Shown here in pieces: positions 43,940 to 52,364 of a stretch of 64,000 bases of DNA. The position numbers and the translations under genes were made by a program. Where the stretch lies: NCBI GenBank assembly GCA_024641705.1, contig JAHECO010000007.1, positions 80,917 through 144,916 of the forward strand, given 5' to 3'. The stretch comes from Candidatus Kryptoniota bacterium (lineage in GTDB: Bacteria > Bacteroidota > Ignavibacteria > Kryptoniales > JAKASW01). Numbering within the stretch: position 1 is the first letter of the stretch; each line of letters begins with the position of its first letter. Under the pieces are notes generated by a model. That model was not told where the DNA came from. It saw only the letters and a list, made by a program, of their open reading frames with translations, and made no database searches.

Positions 43940-45346
43940 ATGAAGAACCGACTTTCGATAAAATTGTTTCCCTTTGTGTCTTCAGTCATTCTCCTCTTAT
44001 CCTGTTCGAGAAGTGACGCGCAGACTCTAAACGTAAATTTCGACTTCGCCACTTTTCGGTACGATTCACTGAGATCGTACATGGAGTTCTACTACAGCTT
44101 CGACATGAGAGCGATGAAGCTTGCAAAGGCAGACTCGTCGTATGTGGACACTCTCCTGTTCCAGGTCGGGATGCAGCGTACCGGGACGGACAGCACAAGA
44201 TACTCCGAATTGTGGGCGGTGCCGGTCGATGTGCGGGACACAACGGGGGAGCAGCTGAAGCATACTCTCATCGGGCAGATCGGGGTCGCGGTGCCGCCCG
44301 GCAATTATTCCATGCATATCGCCGCCGTCGACAGGAACGATACGACGAGGGTCGATACGGTTCAAAGCAGCGTCATGATCCCGCATTATTCCTTCCGGAA
44401 ACTCGAGATCAGCGACGTAGAACTCTGTTCCCAGATCACCCAAGCAGAGTCCGCGACGCACGGGGTATTTTACAAGAATACATATGACGTCATCCCGAAT
44501 CCGAAGGGTGTGTACGGTGCCGGGCTGCCGATCATTTATTATTATGCGGAGGTGTACAACATCCCCGACTCGACGCGGGACAGCACTTTCAAAGTCGAAT
44601 ACCAGGTGCGCGATAGTTACGGACAGGTGAGAAAGACCCGTGAGACCACGAAGAAGAAATTTGGAGATACCAGTGTAGAGGTCGGGACGATAAACGGTTC
44701 AGACCTTAAGACAGGCGTGTATACACTCCTTTTCAGCGTGATAGACTCGGCGGCGAACGTCTCCGCTGCCTCATCCAGGCGTTTCTTCATCTATAATCCC
44801 GGCCTCGGCGCTCCGGGAGGTGCGGGAAACAGCCTCGCCGGCATGTCGGTTCTGTCGAGCGTCTTCGCCACGATGGACGACGAACAGATTACGAAGGAAT
44901 TCGAAGAGGCGCGATACATCGCCACGGCCGGAGAAATCCAGCAGTTCGAAGGGATCCAGAGCCTTCCCGCCAAGCGCCAGTTCTTATACGATTTCTGGCA
45001 GAAGAGGAATCCGAATCCGGCGCTCAACTCGAATCCCTACCGCATCGAATACCTTCAGAGAGTCGCATACACGAACGATCATTTCAGGGTCGGAAGTACC
45101 CCCGGATGGCGTACCGACAGGGGAAGAGTCTACATAGTTTATGGAAAGCCGGACCAGATCGACAGGCATCCGAACGAGGGCAACTCAAAGCCTTATGAGA
45201 TCTGGTATTACAATTCGGTGCAGGGCGGTGTTAGTTTCGACTTCGTGGACAGGACGGGGTTTGGAGACTACACGCTCGTGAACTCGACTGCGAGAAACGA
45301 AATCCACAACGACAACTGGCAGCAGTATCTCGGCACGAGCTACTGA
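43940..45346 (+). CDS. GWxTD-domain exported protein
   Basis: About 468 residues. Signal peptide MKNRLSIKLFPFVSSVILLL with a nearby SCS that may make it a lipoprotein. A long beta-rich middle precedes the C-terminal GWxTD domain, whose name motif appears as GWRTDRGRVYIVYGKPDQID (about 391). GWxTD proteins are exported proteins seen mainly in Acidobacteria, Ignavibacteria and relatives; function unknown. ATG 43940 marks the signal peptide; the upstream extension is not plausible. No ribosome site is visible. Confidence 0.88.
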   Translation: MKNRLSIKLFPFVSSVILLLSCSRSDAQTLNVNFDFATFRYDSLRSYMEFYYSFDMRAMKLAKADSSYVDTLLFQVGMQRTGTDSTRYSELWAVPVDVRDTTGEQLKHTLIGQIGVAVPPGNYSMHIAAVDRNDTTRVDTVQSSVMIPHYSFRKLEISDVELCSQITQAESATHGVFYKNTYDVIPNPKGVYGAGLPIIYYYAEVYNIPDSTRDSTFKVEYQVRDSYGQVRKTRETTKKKFGDTSVEVGTINGSDLKTGVYTLLFSVIDSAANVSAASSRRFFIYNPGLGAPGGAGNSLAGMSVLSSVFATMDDEQITKEFEEARYIATAGEIQQFEGIQSLPAKRQFLYDFWQKRNPNPALNSNPYRIEYLQRVAYTNDHFRVGSTPGWRTDRGRVYIVYGKPDQIDRHPNEGNSKPYEIWYYNSVQGGVSFDFVDRTGFGDYTLVNSTARNEIHNDNWQQYLGTSY

Positions 45347-45430
45347 CAATTCCGACCCGGCAGACAGACCCTCGCACCGGAACCGCGCCTTCGCCCCCGA
45401 CGTTAATTAAGTGCTCAGCGAGGAGGAAAA

Positions 45431-46501
45431 TTGCCAGACCAGAAGGTCAGCGGGAGAAGCTCGGGGTTCAATCCGCAAAACAGGTTCGAGGAAATAACGG
45501 TCGTCCCGTCGGACGACGACAACCGCTTCTTCCCCGATGAAGGCCGTGAGCAGAGGAAGGTCGAGACGAAGTTCTTCGTCGACACATCCAGGACCGTCCT
45601 CGCAAAGAACGACAGTCCGGATGTTCCCTTCACCTACAGCCTGAATCCCTACCGGGGATGCGAACACGGCTGCATCTACTGCTACGCCAGGCCATCGCAT
45701 GAGTACCTCGGCTTCTCTTCGGGTCTCGATTTCGAAACGAAGATAATGGTCAAGCAGGACGCCCCCCGGCTGCTGTGCGAGATCTTCATGAAGAAAAGCT
45801 GGAAGCCCCAGGTTGTCGCGCTGGCCGGCAACACCGACTGTTACCAGCCCGCGGAGAGAAAACTAAGACTGACACGAGAGTGCCTCGATGTCTTCCTGGA
45901 ATTCAGAAATCCGGTCGGGATCGTCACGAAGAATTTCCTGATTACCCGGGACTTGGATATTCTTGCTGAGCTGGCACAGCTCAACCTCGTCAGCGTGATC
46001 CTTTCCGTAACCAGCCTCAGCCAGGACCTCACACGGAAGATGGAGCCGAGGACTTCTTCCCCTGCGAAGAAGCTGGAAGCGATAGAGATGTTGTCGAAAA
46101 GCTCCATCCCCGTGGGCGTGCTTGTCGCTCCGGTAATCCCCGGACTGACAGACGAGGAGATACCTGCGATTCTGCGGGAGACTTCTTCGAGGGGAGCGAG
46201 GTTCGCGAGCATGCAGATGATGAGGCTGCCGTTCGCGGTGAAAGACCTGTTTGTCGACTGGCTGCGGAGGGAATATCCTGACCGGGAGAACAGGGTGGTC
46301 AGCAGATTGAAGCAGGTGCAGCGCGGCAAGTTAAGCAGCTATGAGTTCGGTGAAAGGATGAAGGGGAGCGGCGAGACTGCGAAGGCGATACACCAGCTCT
46401 TTCGTGCGAGCTGCAGGAAGTATCATCTCAATGAAGAAGAGGTAGAGCTGTCGACTGAGATGTTTCGCAGGCCCTCCGGAGCACAGATCGAAATCTTCTG
46501 A
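45431..46501 (+). CDS. PA0069-family radical SAM protein
   Basis: 356 residues. The 4Fe-4S/SAM motif is NPYRGCEHGCIYCYARPSHE (Cys-x3-Cys-x2-Cys, about residues 77-84). The N-terminal GRSSGFNPQNRFEE is typical of the PA0069/Rv2578c group, which resembles spore photoproduct lyase. TTG/ATG choice: the frame starts TTGCCAGACCAG after GAGGAGG. The reaction is unknown for this group. Confidence 0.9.
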   Translation: MPDQKVSGRSSGFNPQNRFEEITVVPSDDDNRFFPDEGREQRKVETKFFVDTSRTVLAKNDSPDVPFTYSLNPYRGCEHGCIYCYARPSHEYLGFSSGLDFETKIMVKQDAPRLLCEIFMKKSWKPQVVALAGNTDCYQPAERKLRLTRECLDVFLEFRNPVGIVTKNFLITRDLDILAELAQLNLVSVILSVTSLSQDLTRKMEPRTSSPAKKLEAIEMLSKSSIPVGVLVAPVIPGLTDEEIPAILRETSSRGARFASMQMMRLPFAVKDLFVDWLRREYPDRENRVVSRLKQVQRGKLSSYEFGERMKGSGETAKAIHQLFRASCRKYHLNEEEVELSTEMFRRPSGAQIEIF

Positions 46502-46605
46502 GAAAGCTCTCGGATGTGATTTACGGAAAGAAAAGGGAGATTTTACAGAGCGACAAAAAGGTGTGAATAAGATGCTGGGCCGGGCACATTCAATTGTCAT
46601 TTCGA
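46502..46605. other. Intergenic region
   Basis: No gene supported. Leads directly into the second copy of the 125-bp repeat. Confidence 0.4.
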
Positions 46606-46607
46606 GA

Positions 46608-46732
46608 GGTTGTCCCAAAACAAGGAAAATGTCATTCTGAAGGAGCGGAGCGACTGAAGAATCCACTTATTCGTTCTGAAAAATGGATGCTTCACTTCGT
46701 TCAGCATGACAGACAAGACTTTCTGGACAGCC
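46608..46732 (-). repeat. 125-bp GATC-targeted palindromic insertion, copy 2
   Basis: Reverse complement of 27866-27990 with no base difference noticed across the shared 129 bp (46606-46734). On its own strand it sits between CGA and TCT, again splitting GATC, with no target duplication. Identity suggests recent movement or gene conversion. Confidence 0.88.
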
Positions 46733-46892
46733 TCGAGAGATCTTCTACGGAAGTCATCACGCTTTTTAGGCATGCTTTCGGCACCTGCCCGCTGACTGTT
46801 GGGAGATCCTCGCCGGTCTCTTAAAATTCCTCGCATGGACTCCGGAGAAGCTGGCCTGTAATCGGGAATAAGCAGCCTATACTTTGGAAACG

Positions 46893-47123
46893 CTTGCGGG
46901 AAGTTGGGAAAGACTTGCGGGAACTCGGAGAATGTTCGCAGGAGCTTCTTTATCATTTGCGGGGAATTCCCGGATGTTTGAAGGAGACTGGAAAAAGCTC
47001 GCGGGAAGTTCCCAAACAGTCGCGGGTAATCCCGAAACACCCACGGGAATCTTTGAAAGGCTCAACGGAACTGCGGAAAGAGCTGCGGGAGGCCCGGAAG
47101 TGCTTGCCGGAAGGTTAGAAAAG
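46893..47123. repeat. 21-bp tandem repeat, 11 units
   Basis: Eleven consecutive 21-base units. Most begin CTTGCGGGA or a variant (TTTGCGGGG, CTCGCGGGA, GTCGCGGGT, GCTGCGGGA, CTTGCCGGA) and end in GGAAA(A/G)-type text. The period is exact, with no indels, while bases vary. Because 21 is a multiple of three, the frames stay open on both strands and give heptapeptide periodicities (LAGxxxx, LREVGKD, FPQVFPN). No ribosome site or conserved protein context was found, so coding is not claimed. Confidence 0.85.
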
Positions 47124-47294
47124 CATTTTTGCTGCAGAAAAGCGATTATCTGGCTGGGTAATGGGAACGGACAGAGCTCCGACAGGCATTTTGGCTCGCT
47201 TGATGAGATAAAGTCTCACAATTGGATTTCATGATATTCCCTAAGGGACTTGAGGAAGTGCCTTCTAATCTCAGCGTCCTCCCCCTTCCTCGGT

Positions 47295-47552
47295 ATGCCA
47301 AGCACTGAAACACACCTAGCAAAAGCCCAAAGCAATTACGAGTTTCTCAAATTCATAAACAAGAGCAAGTGGGCAAAATCTAATTCCCCCGACTGGTACA
47401 TAACCGTGATGTTCTATATTTCCGTGCAAGAAGAATATCTAGACACTACTCTCGGTGTCGATAATCTAACCGTCACTTCACATAAAGAGCTGGCTAGGCT
47501 CTCTCGTATTGCGCGATATATATCGAAGCCCGGAGAGATAACTGCAGCGTAA
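47295..47552 (+). pseudogene. HEPN-domain protein N-terminal remnant
   Basis: About 85 residues. HLAKAQSNYEFLKFINKSK, DWYITVMFYISVQEEYLD and TSHKELARLSRIARY follow the pattern of HEPN-fold proteins (H..KA..N..FL; DW...FY.AV....; SHKER.RL). A full HEPN protein is about twice as long and keeps a later R-x4-6-H that is missing here. It lies next to the 21-bp repeat and is AT-richer than its neighbours. Likely a decayed toxin/abortive-infection-type gene. Confidence 0.55.
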
Positions 47553-47829
47553 GTGTTGGGTCAAGACATCAAAGATGCCGAGGGGGCATTTACGGAAATA
47601 AGAAGATTTTGCAAAGCGGAATGTGGCAGAGACTTAAAATGACGCGATGCCGTCCCCGAAACACTTAGGCTGCTTTTCTCTCTTCAAAATCTACCATCAA
47701 AAACTCTTCCCAACTAATAAGATGCTTACTGGGCGGAAAATCCAGATGTTGCGCGTCACAGCGCGTTCCTGATGGATTTGATGCCTCGCGCGAAGAACTT
47801 ATTATCCATTAGCAAATCTGGAGGTGTTT

Positions 47830-49386
47830 ATGAAGTACAAATTTCTACTGATTTCCACTTTTTTCCTGTTCGTCCTTTCAAAGAGTTCGTCGGCACAGAT
47901 ATCTAACCTGATGGTCAACGGCTCTTCCACAAGCTTCACGATGACATCCGGCGATACTCTTTCCTGGTCGTACAATCTTCCGACCGGCTCGACCGCAACC
48001 GTCGAAGTCTGGTATGACGTAAACGGGAACGGGACAATAGAACCGGCAACAGACATCGTATGGGATAGTTTCACCCAGACGGACGGCAACGCGATTGGAA
48101 ACAACGGGCCGCCGGATATGGATGGACAGGCAAACGGCGCGATATCTTTCAAGGAGCCGGTCGGCATTGCACCCGGGAAGTATGTAATGAAATTTTCCCA
48201 GGGCGGGTCGAGCGCGACGATCGCCGGTACCGTCAGTCCGCTCCCATCACCGGCACACACGATCTCCGGGACGATTACCGTACCTGCCGGCGCGAGTGCC
48301 GCAAACATATTTGTCGAAGCGAGCAGGGATGGACAGTATCAGCCCAGCTTCTGGGACGGCGTGACCGATGCGAGCGGGAATTACTCCATCCAGATGACTG
48401 CCGATACTGCCGGTGGCCCATGGCGGGTCAGAATCGTGAACAACCCCTTGCCCGGCAGCATAGTCACGCCGCCGGAGAGGGATATTTATGTCTCGGGTAA
48501 CCCCAGCGGCATCGACTTCTCGGTATCGGCCGCGGCTGCCAAAGTAGTCGGCTATTTGAAAGATGAAGGCGGTAACCCGATAGCAAACAACAAGGTCTCG
48601 ATTTCACGGCTCGACTCGATAAACACGCTGTCGATGGTCCAGTATTACGGCAAGACCGATGCTAACGGTTGGTTTGCGCTCGGCATTGCAGACTCGGACC
48701 TGATCGCCGGCAGGACATGGCGTCTCTTTGCGAACCTCGGGAATGGCGACACAACGGGCGCGCAGCTGGCAGCGGTAAACGAGATGACGGTGAATAAGGG
48801 CGACAGTCTCTTCAGGAACCTGGTCATCTATAACGCGAACTCGACCATTCAGGGTACGGTCAAAATCGACGGCGCCGTGCCGGGCATCTCGATAGAAGTC
48901 ATCGCTGACAACAACGACAGCGCACAGGCAGCGACGATGGTCGACAGCGCCACCGGCAACTTCACGCTCCATGTTACTGACAAGATTTTCAACTACTACG
49001 TCTTTCCCGTATTCGTGCCCTCCAACTATTCTATTCCTCAGACTACGGCGCATCCGGGCGATTCGGGGGTAATGTTGAACATAACTTCTACCGCCGTGCG
49101 GACAACGGTGAACTCTCTCCCGAAGAAGTTCGCACTCGGCCAGAACTATCCGAATCCCTTCAACCCGACGACGACAATAACCTACGACGTCAGCTCGACA
49201 AGCCTGGTGACCATTACGGTCTATAACATCCTCGGGCAGAAAGTTGCGGTTCTCGTCGACGGGATGAGATCGCCGGGGGCATACAAGGTTACATTTAACG
49301 GAAGCAGACTGGCCAGCGGGCTTTACCTGTACCGCATGTCTGCGGGCGGGTTCAGTTCCGTGAGGAAACTGGTATTGATGAAGTAG
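47830..49386 (+). CDS. T9SS type A sorting-domain protein
   Basis: 518 residues: signal peptide (about 1-23), beta-rich repeats including carboxypeptidase-like/SdrD-like modules (SGTITVPAGASAANIFVEAS; GYLKDEGGNPIANNKVSISR), and a C-terminal sorting domain. That domain reads FALGQNYPNPFNPTTTITYD (about 434) through VYNILGQKVAVLVDG to GLYLYRMSAGGFSSVRKLVL. It is thus secreted and surface-anchored by type IX secretion. ATG 47830 has GGAGGT at 47821. A strong terminator follows. Confidence 0.93.
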   Translation: MKYKFLLISTFFLFVLSKSSSAQISNLMVNGSSTSFTMTSGDTLSWSYNLPTGSTATVEVWYDVNGNGTIEPATDIVWDSFTQTDGNAIGNNGPPDMDGQANGAISFKEPVGIAPGKYVMKFSQGGSSATIAGTVSPLPSPAHTISGTITVPAGASAANIFVEASRDGQYQPSFWDGVTDASGNYSIQMTADTAGGPWRVRIVNNPLPGSIVTPPERDIYVSGNPSGIDFSVSAAAAKVVGYLKDEGGNPIANNKVSISRLDSINTLSMVQYYGKTDANGWFALGIADSDLIAGRTWRLFANLGNGDTTGAQLAAVNEMTVNKGDSLFRNLVIYNANSTIQGTVKIDGAVPGISIEVIADNNDSAQAATMVDSATGNFTLHVTDKIFNYYVFPVFVPSNYSIPQTTAHPGDSGVMLNITSTAVRTTVNSLPKKFALGQNYPNPFNPTTTITYDVSSTSLVTITVYNILGQKVAVLVDGMRSPGAYKVTFNGSRLASGLYLYRMSAGGFSSVRKLVLMK

Positions 49387-49405
49387 GAGAAGCACAGGTC
49401 GCAAG

Positions 49406-49440
49406 AAGGGGCACTTCCGGCGGACGGCGGTGCCCCTTTT
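49406..49440 (+). terminator. Terminator after the T9SS protein gene
   Basis: AAGGGGCAC stem, about 15-base loop, GTGCCCCTTTT, then CTTTTC. A typical intrinsic terminator 20 bases past the stop. Confidence 0.88.
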
Positions 49441-49543
49441 CTTTTCGGATTCGCACTTCCGGGTAATTTTGTTCACGGGAGAGGGCACCATTCAAGCCGT
49501 GCCGGGCGGGGCACCCCGGTAGTGTCCTAATTTGGAATAGGGG

Positions 49544-50020
49544 CTAAGTTCCAGTGACTAGCAGCAGCCTCCGGTGTTTCTTTATGTACTCAAGGACCCA
49601 CCGCTCGATCATCCACTCAATGGTTGATGAAAAGGGATCACTGGGATCACCCTGTGTGCCCCATTGTTGGATCAGTCCCTTCTTTTCAAGCCCGGCAACA
49701 ACATTACCCCCGTCAGTGAACTTTAAGCGGGCAGGGAATATTCCCAATCCAGTTATCCTATTGAGGAAGAATTTCTCCTCGTTTGTCAGCTTCCTGAACA
49801 ATCTTCTCACAAACCACTCTGAAAGGAGATAATCGAATGATACTAGCAAGCTTAAGTAGCATAATTGCCCTACTAGCATATATGTTTCAGGCAGGGCAAA
49901 TCGGACGCAAACTGAACCTGATAGTGACGCCCCCAGGTATAGCAGAGTTCCTACTATCGTATGTTCTATCAATTGTCCTGGTGTTAGCAATAGCCGTTTT
50001 CCTAAATCAAACCTTTTCAT
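49544..50020 (-). CDS. IS1 passenger: two-TM protein resembling superinfection-exclusion SieB
   Basis: About 158 residues. Two N-terminal TM helices (LIEHTIVGTLLYLGASLSG; LVGQLCYLSLLVSFDYLLS), then a cytoplasmic part LTNEEKFFLNRITGLG, GGNVVAGLEKKGLIQQWG and IERWVLEYIKKHRRLL. This order (TMs, EEK helix, V..GL..KGI, W..EYI.KH) resembles phage SieB-type proteins that block other phages. The similarity is by pattern only. ATG 50020 follows GGGGA; it stops just inside the left IS end. Confidence 0.5.
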   Translation of the reverse strand: MKRFDLGKRLLLTPGQLIEHTIVGTLLYLGASLSGSVCVRFALPETYMLVGQLCYLSLLVSFDYLLSEWFVRRLFRKLTNEEKFFLNRITGLGIFPARLKFTDGGNVVAGLEKKGLIQQWGTQGDPSDPFSSTIEWMIERWVLEYIKKHRRLLLVTGT

Positions 50021-50045
50021 TGCCAATTCCCCTTTACTGAGATGG

Positions 50046-50315
50046 CTATCTCGACACCGAAACTTCTATCGGCGCGATGCCCTGTTGGTTCCAATCCAGT
50101 GTTCGCCGGATACTGCCTACGTCAACCTCGGCGTTTATTGTCTCGGTCTGAATCTGTTTCAAGCATTGCAAAGTCTGTTGCTGGCATTGGTACATTTTTC
50201 CCAACTGATATTGCTGGTAAAGAACTACTAGGAGCAATACAAGCAAGAAAATGCCTTTTAGGTGGCAAACAAGCCACGCGCCCACCTTCTGAACACGACC
50301 CATTTTTCCCTCCAA
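50046..50315 (-). CDS. IS1 passenger: single-TM small protein
   Basis: 89 residues, unknown. One strong TM helix (GIFLLVLLLVVLYQQYQLG, about 21-39) is followed by a Gln/Cys-rich helical segment CQQQTLQCLKQIQTETINAE. It lies 25 bases upstream of, and on the same strand as, the SieB-like gene, so the two probably form a unit. Confidence 0.55.
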   Translation of the reverse strand: MEGKMGRVQKVGAWLVCHLKGIFLLVLLLVVLYQQYQLGKMYQCQQQTLQCLKQIQTETINAEVDVGSIRRTLDWNQQGIAPIEVSVSR

Positions 50316-50374
50316 TGATTTTTTATTGTGATCTAAAGTTAACTGAACGAAAACCCTAGAGAAAGGACATGGAA

Positions 50375-50593
50375 ATGGCTATTCGCAGGAAACCGGCAGA
50401 ACCCACGAGTGACAGGGAACTCATAACAGGGTTCCTTAACTCCCTCTCTAATCCCTATGTCGGAAAGTTTGCAAAGAATTACTCTTTCTTCTTGATCCTA
50501 GAAAGACTTGCAAAAAAACACAACCTCCATATTACCGCCGGGGGCACGGTCACGTTTAATTTATTCCCCCCAACAGCCAAACAAAAGCCCTAA
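50375..50593 (+). CDS. IS1 passenger: small hypothetical protein
   Basis: 72 residues, no family recognised. Basic N-terminus, then REKELITGFLNSL-like and FFLILERLAKKHNLHITAGG text (predicted mixed alpha/beta). ATG 50375 has AAAGGAC seven bases upstream; ATG 50369 is also possible. Divergent from the two membrane ORFs, with their promoters presumably between 50316 and 50368. Confidence 0.5.
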   Translation: MAIRRKPAEPTSDRELITGFLNSLSNPYVGKFAKNYSFFLILERLAKKHNLHITAGGTVTFNLFPPTAKQKP

Positions 50594-50641
50594 CATGTCA
50601 AGCTTGAATCCGTCGCACTTCGTGGCTATTCTTAATCATAG

Positions 50642-51085
50642 ATGGGCAAAAAAGTCGATTCCCCTGAAGAGAAATTGCGGAAAGAGGCCCGCAAGTTCCT
50701 CGATAAAACCTTCAAGCAATTGCCGAGCGATCCTAATTTCGCTGCCGCCGACCTTTGTGACATACTGGAATATATAGTCATGGAAAAATGGATAAACGCC
50801 ATCATTGAAAAACAGGACGCACAGAAGGTTGCTCTAACGCTCTTCCAAGAAAACATCGCTCTCAGCCTGCGGCATAGGGCACGCACCGGCAAAAAGATCA
50901 CCCGGCAACGATGGGTAATATACCTCGAAATCAAGAAGAAGGTGAAGGAGCTGGGGGTCAATAACCGCAGTGCCGCAGTTGATGAGGTTCTCAAGAATCA
51001 CCCAGGGCTTGATAAGAAGAAGCTCTACGATGCTTTCATTAAGCTCGATAACAAAGGCAGGTTTGACAATGTGGATTTTAGCTAA
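50642..51085 (+). CDS. IS1 passenger: helical hypothetical protein
   Basis: 147 residues, highly charged and predicted all-helical, no family recognised. The C-terminal 60 residues (VKELGVNNRSAAVDEVLKNH then LDKKKLYDAFIKLDNKG) look like a small DNA-binding or regulator-like helix bundle. It lies between the small ORF and a hairpin-rich segment ahead of the transposase. Weak ribosome site. Confidence 0.55.
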   Translation: MGKKVDSPEEKLRKEARKFLDKTFKQLPSDPNFAAADLCDILEYIVMEKWINAIIEKQDAQKVALTLFQENIALSLRHRARTGKKITRQRWVIYLEIKKKVKELGVNNRSAAVDEVLKNHPGLDKKKLYDAFIKLDNKGRFDNVDFS

Positions 51086-51429
51086 AATCCTTTTCTGGTG
51101 GACTAATCTAAAATCGGTGGAACCGATGGGCGACAATGACTAAGCTAACAAAAGAAAAGGCGATCCTTCGACCGCCTTAACTGATGCAAAAACTTAACCG
51201 AAGATGAGCCAACATCTTCAGAAAGGAGCGGATGATGTCCATTCGGTTTTTCTCTGGCTTTAACCGAAAAGCCAGATCGATAATAACTTTGCCCGCTTCT
51301 TAGCGGGCTTCATAGGTGCGCTAACACCTACAAAGCCCTAAACCACTGCCCGCACGAACGGACAATGACCTAGACAAATATAACGTTCATTGCGGGACAG
51401 TGCAATCCTTAAACCGAAAGGAAACCGCA
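51086..51429 (+). other. Hairpin-rich noncoding segment in the IS1 element
   Basis: No supported ORF. Successive stems: AAGGCG/CGCCTT (51157-51178), CTGGCTT/AAGCCAG (about 51254-51275), GCCCGC/GCGGGC (51291-51306), AGGTG/CACCT (about 51314-51329). The density suggests terminators or structured leader RNA between the passengers and the transposase. Confidence 0.5.
51291..51310 (+). terminator. Hairpin GCCCGC/GCGGGC before the transposase
   Basis: 6-bp GC-rich stem with a TTCTTA loop followed by TTCAT. Placed to shield the transposase from passenger transcription. Confidence 0.5.
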
Positions 51430-52269
51430 ATGAATAGACTATCCAGAGAAACAAGAGCAATGATCTTATCTCAACTTGTTGAAGGCTCGTCAGTCCGATC
51501 CATCGAACGGGTCACCGGTGTCCACCGTGACTCAATCATCCGCTTGCTAGTTGAAGCCGGACAGACCGCAAAGCAACTCATGGATTCCCAAATGATGAAC
51601 CTGCATTGTCAGTTCGTCCAGGTGGACGAGATTTGGAGTTATGTTGGCAAGAAACAAAAGCAATGCACCGACGAGGAAAAGCGGGCTGGAGAGCTCGGGG
51701 ATCAATACGTTTTTGTAGCTATTGACTCGGAAACAAAGCTCGTTCCGGTGTTCAGTGTCGGCAAGCGGACAGGAGATAACGCTTATACCTTCATGCGTGA
51801 ACTGAAAATGAGGATTGCTAACCGTTTTCAGCTTTCGACAGATGCTTTCGTCCCCTATTTCGATTGCGTTGATGAAGTTTTCCACGATAATATTGATTAC
51901 GGGCAGATTATCAAACAGTACAAAGAGGACGGAAAAGCCGAAAAGCGTTATTCTCCGGCTCAGATAATACGTGTCGAAATAACCCCTATGATTGGAAGCC
52001 CGAAGAGATCCCGGATTTCGACAAGTCACATTGAACGGCAAAACCTGACAATGAGAATGCAGATGAGAAGGTTTACAAGGCTAACAAATGGCTTCTCCAA
52101 GAAGCTCCATAACCTTGAATGCGCGGTGGCGTTGCATTTCTACCATTATAATTTTATGCGGATTCACCAGACGTTAAGGGTAACTCCGGCAATGGAAGCG
52201 AAGGTCACGAACAGAATTTGGGACTGGAACGACCTTCTAGATTTTAGTTCCCAAAGAATAGCAGCATGA
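51430..52269 (+). CDS. IS1-family transposase (single ORF)
   Basis: 279 residues. N-terminal helix-turn-helix GSSVRSIERVTGVHRDSIIR. DDE catalytic domain with QVDEIWSYVGKK (first Asp), STDAFVPYFDCVDEVF (second Asp) and SHIERQNLTMRMQMRRFTRL (Glu). The ending NFMRIHQTLRVTPAMEA is an IS1 trademark. It is one uninterrupted frame, unlike the InsA/InsB frameshift of E. coli IS1. GAAAGGAAA before ATG 51430. Confidence 0.95.
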   Translation: MNRLSRETRAMILSQLVEGSSVRSIERVTGVHRDSIIRLLVEAGQTAKQLMDSQMMNLHCQFVQVDEIWSYVGKKQKQCTDEEKRAGELGDQYVFVAIDSETKLVPVFSVGKRTGDNAYTFMRELKMRIANRFQLSTDAFVPYFDCVDEVFHDNIDYGQIIKQYKEDGKAEKRYSPAQIIRVEITPMIGSPKRSRISTSHIERQNLTMRMQMRRFTRLTNGFSKKLHNLECAVALHFYHYNFMRIHQTLRVTPAMEAKVTNRIWDWNDLLDFSSQRIAA

Positions 52270-52364
52270 AAACTGAAATTAGGACACTACCGGCACCCCG
52301 GATTCTTTGATTTTCCTTGGCCGAAGGGTTATATTTTTCACTTGGAAACGAAAAAGCCGCTCAA

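Larger units (their letters stand above)
49518..52291 (+). mobile_element. IS1-family element with passenger genes, 2,774 bp
   Basis: Perfect 16-bp ends GGTAGTGTCCTAATTT / AAATTAGGACACTACC, flanked by the direct repeat GGCACCCC (49510-49517 and 52292-52299). The transposase gene is at the right end, and four other ORFs fill the left two thirds. Typical IS1 elements are about 0.7-1 kb, so this is an enlarged, cargo-bearing form. Intact ends, intact target duplication and an intact transposase imply recent transposition. Confidence 0.93.

Noticed and set aside
46893..47123. CRISPR array
   Set aside because: The units are contiguous 21-mers without unique spacers, and no cas genes are present.
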